NCBI GenBank assembly: GCA_964584415.1
Contig: CAZOZX010000039.1
Span: forward strand, 1-18,286
Source: PHAA01 sp964584415
GTDB lineage: Bacteria; Bacillota; Syntrophomonadia; Syntrophomonadales; Syntrophomonadaceae
DNA length: 18,286 bases
Reading direction: 5' to 3'
The position numbers and the translations under genes were made by a program. Positions 15,416 to 18,286 of this stretch are shown here, piece by piece. Below the pieces are notes generated by a model. That model was given only the letters and a program-made list of their open reading frames with translations. It was not told the origin of the DNA and made no database searches. Position 1 is the stretch's first letter. Each line of letters opens with the position of its first letter.

Positions 15416-15431
15416 AGCAATTCCTGTGCCA
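15416..15431 (-). promoter_or_regulatory. Sigma-54 (-24/-12) promoter of the aco-lipoate operon
   Basis: Read on the minus strand, TGGCACAGGAATTGCT matches the RpoN consensus TGGCAC-N5-TTGCW at every defined position, with the GG and GC doublets correctly spaced. Transcription should start near 15405, leaving a leader of about 80 bases before the Lin0512 GTG. The divergent gene encodes an AcoR-type sigma-54 activator with an intact GAFTGA loop, which is exactly the protein such a promoter needs. Confidence 0.92.
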
Positions 15432-15452
15432 ATTTTATGATTACAATCTGGG

Positions 15453-15479
15453 GAACCCGTCCTGGTTCTGCAAACGGGT
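15453..15479. promoter_or_regulatory. Candidate activator-binding inverted repeats near the sigma-54 promoter
   Basis: ACCCGT (15455-15460) and ACGGGT (15474-15479) are inverted with 13 bases between, and GAACC (15453-15457) with GGTTC (15464-15468) form an overlapping shorter repeat. They lie roughly 50-75 bases upstream of the predicted start, somewhat close for an enhancer. Binding of AcoR or another regulator is a guess. Confidence 0.3.
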
Positions 15480-15509
15480 AAATTCGTCAGCTTTCAACAT
15501 TATTCAAAT

Positions 15510-15529
15510 TATCACCGGTGTATCACTGG
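15510..15529. promoter_or_regulatory. Candidate AcoR enhancer: tandem TATCAC repeats with CACCGGTG palindrome
   Basis: TATCACCGG (15510-15518) and TATCACTGG (15521-15529) match at 8 of 9 positions with an 11-base period, one helical turn. The first overlaps the perfect palindrome CACCGGTG (15513-15520). The centre lies about 115 bases upstream of the predicted sigma-54 start, the usual enhancer distance for bacterial enhancer-binding proteins. No experimental AcoR site is known to me with this sequence. Confidence 0.4.
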
Positions 15530-15570
15530 CGGCTAATTTTTCTCATCTTTGTCGCATGTCTGTTTCGCTC

Positions 15571-15599
15571 TTGCTACACAGGTGAGAAAGATATATGAT
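15571..15599 (+). promoter_or_regulatory. Sigma-A type promoter of acoR
   Basis: TTGCTA (15571-15576) and TATGAT (15594-15599) are separated by 17 bases, matching 4 of 6 and 5 of 6 consensus positions. The start would be near 15606, giving a leader of about 26 bases containing AAGGAGGT (15618-15625) before the GTG at 15632. Confidence 0.6.
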
Positions 15600-15631
15600 T
15601 GGACTATGATAATTAAAAAGGAGGTAAAGGT

Positions 15632-17644
15632 GTGAGCGCAGGCATTAAACCCGCGGACCTTATTGAGCGGGGGTGGCAGGATTTCATTACCCATGGGCAC
15701 ACCAATGAAGCATCGATTTCTCAAGACATACAAAACTCCTGGACCAGGTGTTATATAAGCGGGGTTGATCCCCATGATGGGGTTTGTTATCGTTTTCTGA
15801 CTCCATCCAAGCTTAAAGAACTGCTGAATAAACGCAAACACCTGGTGAACATTGCCCGGCCGATCATGCTCAATTTGTACGAGTTTGTTCAGAACTCTGG
15901 ATTCATTGTTCTGTTAACCGATGAGCGCGGTTATGTCATGGAATGCATCGGTGATAAAGAAACCATGGTTGAGGCTCGTAAAATAAACTTCGTTCCTGGA
16001 GCCGATTGGACTGAGGAATCAGTGGGCACTAACGCCATCGGTACAGCTGCCGTACTGGGGAAACCCCTCCAGACCGCCGGGGCAGAGCATTATTGCCAAA
16101 AGCACCATGCCTGGACCTGCTCGGCTACCCCCATTTTTGATAAGAACCATGAAATGATCGGAGTGCTTGACATGTCCGGTCCGGCGGATGGCACTCACCT
16201 GCACACCCTGGGTATGGTGGTGGCTGCCGGCCAGGCTATCATGGATCAAATGAGGATCCAGGAAAAAAATCGGCAGCTGGAACAGTCCAATGAGCGGCTT
16301 AATCAAATTTTCCGGACCATTTCCGATGGAGTAGTTACCATCGATTCAGCCGGAGTGATAACCAATGCTAATCCAATTGCCGAGGATATATTGGGGAAAT
16401 CCAACCGGGAATTAACCGGTCTTTCCATTACCGAGGTGCTGGGGCGCGGTATCCCTTCGTTTGAACGGGCCCTGCAGCGCCATGATGCCTACAACGATAT
16501 CGAAGTCCTGGTGGATACTGTTGATGGCCGGGTCCACTGTTTATCTTCCGGAGTGCCTATCATGGATAATGAGGGAGTTTTCACCGGTGCAGTTATACTC
16601 TTCCGGCCCATGGAAAGAGTACAAAAATTGATCAACCGCCTCAGCGGGGCCCAGGCAATGTTTCATTTCAAAGACATTATCGGCGACAGTCCTGAAATGG
16701 CTGAGGTTACCCGCATGGCAGCATTGGCCGCAGCCGGTAACTCCAATGTACTGCTGGAAGGGGAAAGCGGTACCGGCAAAGAGGTCATAGCCCAGGCTAT
16801 TCATAATCGCAGCAGCCGCCGCAAGGGACCATTTGTAGCAGTTAATTGCGGGGCTATTCCCCGTGAATTGATAGCCAGCGAGCTGTTTGGATACTCTGAA
16901 GGTGCCTTCACCGGGGCCAAGCGCGGAGGGCGGCCGGGTAAATTCGAACTGGCTGCCGGCGGCACGCTATTCCTGGATGAAATCGGGGATATGCCCCTGG
17001 AGCAGCAGGTAGCATTGCTGCGGGTTTTACAGGATAAGAAGATTACCCGTATCGGTGATGATAAGACCATCCCGGTTGATTTCCGGATTATCTGCGCCAC
17101 CAATAAAAACCTGTGGGAAGAGGTGGAGAAGGGTAATTTCCGCCAGGATTTGTATTACCGGATCAACGTGGTATCGATCAATATTCCCAGTTTACGCAGC
17201 CACCCTCAGGACATACCCATGCTGTTTGACCATTTCATGAAGGCTATCGGCGGCAACCAGAAATGGGATGAAGTCGAGCTTGATGACCGGATTATCGAAT
17301 ACCTCAAACAATATGCCTGGCCTGGCAACGTTCGTGAACTGCAAAATGTAGTAGAAAGGTTGATCGGTATGTCTCAAGGCGGCCAAATCCGGTTGGAGTA
17401 CCTGCCGGCTACCATATATCATCCCGACCAGCCCAACGTTTCCCATCCGGTCGTTGTACCCCAAAATGGGGGAGTAAATGCTGCGCGGGAGCAGAGAAGA
17501 CAAAAGGTCGAAGAAATCGAGCGCAGCGAGATCGCCAACTTGTTAGCCAAACACGGTGGCAATATCAGTGAAGTAGCCAAAGAAATGGGGGTCGCCCGCA
17601 GCACCCTTTACCGCAAAGTAAGCCGCTACAATATAGGATTGTAG
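15632..17644 (+). CDS. acoR: AcoR, sigma-54-dependent transcriptional activator of acetoin catabolism
   Basis: 670 residues. An N-terminal GAF-type sensor region (about 70-205, with SVGTNAIGTA at 130-139) is followed by a PAS domain (about 220-330, ISDGVVTIDSAGVITNANPIAE). The AAA+ domain (about 345-575) has Walker A GESGTGKE (377-384), the sigma-54 contact loop GAFTGA (424-429), Walker B GGTLFLDEIGD (443-453) and the arginine-finger region FRQDLYYRINV (503-513). A Fis-type helix-turn-helix ends the protein (about 628-667, GNISEVAKEMGVARSTLYRKV). AcoR-type regulators sense acetoin or acetaldehyde, bind upstream and remodel sigma-54 polymerase. The GTG start has AAGGAGGT 6 bases upstream. It is transcribed away from the operon with about 306 bases between, which hold both promoters. 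The inducer is inferred from the target genes. Confidence 0.93.
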   Translation: MSAGIKPADLIERGWQDFITHGHTNEASISQDIQNSWTRCYISGVDPHDGVCYRFLTPSKLKELLNKRKHLVNIARPIMLNLYEFVQNSGFIVLLTDERGYVMECIGDKETMVEARKINFVPGADWTEESVGTNAIGTAAVLGKPLQTAGAEHYCQKHHAWTCSATPIFDKNHEMIGVLDMSGPADGTHLHTLGMVVAAGQAIMDQMRIQEKNRQLEQSNERLNQIFRTISDGVVTIDSAGVITNANPIAEDILGKSNRELTGLSITEVLGRGIPSFERALQRHDAYNDIEVLVDTVDGRVHCLSSGVPIMDNEGVFTGAVILFRPMERVQKLINRLSGAQAMFHFKDIIGDSPEMAEVTRMAALAAAGNSNVLLEGESGTGKEVIAQAIHNRSSRRKGPFVAVNCGAIPRELIASELFGYSEGAFTGAKRGGRPGKFELAAGGTLFLDEIGDMPLEQQVALLRVLQDKKITRIGDDKTIPVDFRIICATNKNLWEEVEKGNFRQDLYYRINVVSINIPSLRSHPQDIPMLFDHFMKAIGGNQKWDEVELDDRIIEYLKQYAWPGNVRELQNVVERLIGMSQGGQIRLEYLPATIYHPDQPNVSHPVVVPQNGGVNAAREQRRQKVEEIERSEIANLLAKHGGNISEVAKEMGVARSTLYRKVSRYNIGL

Positions 17645-17659
17645 CCCATCAAGGAATAG

Positions 17660-17682
17660 GTAATGCTATCCGGTTGCATTAC
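17660..17682 (+). other. Short hairpin after acoR
   Basis: GTAATGC (17660-17666) and GCATTAC (17676-17682) are exact complements with a 9-base loop, starting 16 bases after the acoR stop. No T-run follows and the stem is AT-rich, so as an intrinsic terminator it would be weak. Confidence 0.35.
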
Positions 17683-17749
17683 ATCAGTTGATTGAATAGA
17701 CTAATTAAAGCGGGAGGGCAGAGGCAGACAAACAAGAGGGGATAAAAAC

Positions 17750-17998
17750 ATGAATAAGAAAACAGACAACAAAAATCCTTTTAAAAGCCTTGGCGTGGGT
17801 TATGCCCATTATCTCCGCAATGGGGCCGGGGCACACAAGGATAGAAAAAAGGAAAGCAATAAAAAACAATGCCGAGTAAAGATGAAGGCTTCCGATTGGA
17901 AGTCTTCTTTTTTGCACCTTTTGGAGTGTGGAAAATATCTGTTCCGCATATTTCCGACGGTTAATCGCCCAATAAAAATGTTATACTCTGAATATTGA
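17750..17998 (+). CDS. Small basic ORF with an internal terminator; candidate nonstop ribosome rescue factor
   Basis: The 82-codon frame has ATG 17750 with AGAGGGG (17735-17741) upstream. An intrinsic terminator (17884-17913) lies inside it and no in-frame stop precedes the T-run. Most transcripts would therefore end near codon 53-54, leaving a nonstop message. The predicted truncated product is strongly basic: NKNPFKSLGVGYAHYLR, then GAGAHKDRKKESNKK. Known: ArfA of Escherichia coli and BrfA of Bacillus subtilis are small basic rescue factors expressed from genes with a terminator within the reading frame, so that tmRNA tags them unless it fails. The pattern NP..L.....R..G.G....RKK is loosely reminiscent of these proteins, but I cannot claim homology. 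The alternative is a noncoding leader or short RNA in which the frame is accidental. Confidence 0.5.
   Translation: MNKKTDNKNPFKSLGVGYAHYLRNGAGAHKDRKKESNKKQCRVKMKASDWKSSFLHLLECGKYLFRIFPTVNRPIKMLYSEY
17788..17840 (+). other. Possible structured RNA inside the small ORF
   Basis: CCTTG (17788-17792) can pair with CAAGG (17836-17840) and GTG (17795-17797) with CAC (17832-17834), enclosing a 6-bp stem CCCATT (17805-17810)/AATGGG (17819-17824). It resembles no riboswitch that I recognise. It matters mainly as evidence for the noncoding alternative to the small ORF. Confidence 0.25.
17884..17913 (+). terminator. Rho-independent terminator within the small ORF
   Basis: A 10-bp stem (17884-17893 with 17898-17907) with one G-U pair and a four-base GATT loop is followed at once by six T (17908-17913). 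It is the best terminator in the window and would end transcription coming from the small ORF and any acoR readthrough. The reading frame from 17750 passes through it without a stop. Confidence 0.88.
17979..17987 (+). promoter_or_regulatory. Extended -10 promoter before the hydrolase-like gene
   Basis: TGTTATACT (17979-17987) combines a TG extension with a 5 of 6 match to TATAAT. No good -35 box lies 16-18 bases upstream. Transcription would begin near 17994, after the terminator and about 37 bases before the GTG at 18031. Confidence 0.45.
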
Positions 17999-18030
17999 AC
18001 TCCGATATATTGGATGAAAGGAAAGTAATT

Positions 18031-18286
18031 GTGAACAATCCTGACCTGGCACCATCTGCCAATCGCAAAACCTCCAAGATCATTGTCATCGTCCTGTTAT
18101 TCCTATCTGCAGCCGCAGCTCTGGGCGTTCTGGGCACCTCGGGCTATGTAGGCTGGAACCTGACCCATCCCCTGCGCCAGGCCATCGATTCCACTCCGGC
18201 AGATTTAGGGCTGGCTTATAACGATATCGTGTTCCCCAGCCGGGGAGATAATATAAAGTTAAGCGGGTGGCTCCTGTCCTCCCCGT
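18031..18286 (+). CDS. Membrane-anchored alpha/beta-hydrolase-like protein (3' end cut by window edge)
   Basis: The first 85 codons are visible. The GTG start has AAAGGAAAG 5-6 bases upstream. A basic N-terminus (NRKTSK) precedes one hydrophobic segment (about 17-39, IIVIVLLFLSAAAALGVLG), consistent with an uncleaved signal anchor. The following HPLRQAIDSTPADLGLAYND and VFPSRGDNIKLSGWLL read like the start of alpha/beta hydrolases that carry such an anchor, in which this strand precedes the hydrolase core. The catalytic Ser, Asp and His would lie outside the window, so the assignment is tentative. It is not linked by function to the lipoate operon as far as I can see. Confidence 0.7.
   Translation, partial: MNNPDLAPSANRKTSKIIVIVLLFLSAAAALGVLGTSGYVGWNLTHPLRQAIDSTPADLGLAYNDIVFPSRGDNIKLSGWLLSSP

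Noticed and set aside
17705..17917. Minus-strand 70-codon ORF opposite the small basic ORF
   Set aside because: It has a hydrophobic stretch but no supported ribosome binding site, starts within the terminator region and overlaps the better-supported plus-strand frame.
1..18286. CRISPR array, tRNA, rRNA or insertion sequence
   Set aside because: I saw no regularly spaced repeats, tRNA-like cloverleaf, rRNA sequence or transposase motif on either strand.

Overview
The window looks like a draft-genome or metagenome piece from a Clostridia-type Firmicute. This is inferred from strong AAGGAGG-type ribosome binding sites, frequent GTG starts, moderate GC, and DUF6506 and Lin0512 family genes beside an AcoR/sigma-54 controlled acetoin operon. 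I cannot fix the genus. One 100-N scaffold gap (1664-1763) is flanked by an exact 55-bp repeat and is very probably an assembly artefact.

Layout: from about 15.4 kb down to base 1, seventeen genes run on the minus strand with short gaps or overlaps, apparently one long operon. A near-perfect sigma-54 (-24/-12) promoter at 15416-15431 precedes it. In transcription order: a Lin0512 protein; acoA, acoB, acoX, acoC (acetoin dehydrogenase E1 alpha, E1 beta, AcoX, E2); an AhpD-like CxxC protein; lipB; lipA; a GcvH-like lipoyl carrier; a GlcD-like flavoprotein; a two-CCG-domain Fe-S protein (GlcF/HdrD-like); a DUF6506 protein; a lipoate ligase; a second GcvH-like carrier; a second lipoate ligase (sLpl(AB)-like); a LipT-like flavoprotein; and two radical SAM proteins of LipS1/LipS2 type, the last cut by the window edge. 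Divergently, acoR (15632-17644) encodes the sigma-54 activator that should switch the operon on.

The striking point is that almost everything concerns lipoic acid. There are three lipoyl-bearing proteins (the E2 and two GcvH-like carriers) and two complete or near-complete lipoate assembly routes (LipB/LipA, and ligase/LipS1/LipS2/LipT). A flavin/Fe-S pair of a type that handles thiol or disulfide or hydroxy-acid redox chemistry sits between them. No glycine cleavage P or T protein and no dihydrolipoamide dehydrogenase (E3) is visible. My hypothesis is that the GcvH-like proteins shuttle electrons or a bound intermediate between the acetoin dehydrogenase and the flavo-Fe-S pair. This would be a lipoate-based electron transfer module, related in idea to the sHdr-LbpA sulfur oxidation system but with different partners.

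Right of acoR, a small basic ORF (17750-17998) has a convincing intrinsic terminator inside its reading frame with no stop codon before it. That is the arrangement known for the ribosome rescue factors ArfA and BrfA, so it may be an undescribed tmRNA-linked rescue factor. The window ends in the start of a membrane-anchored alpha/beta-hydrolase-like gene.
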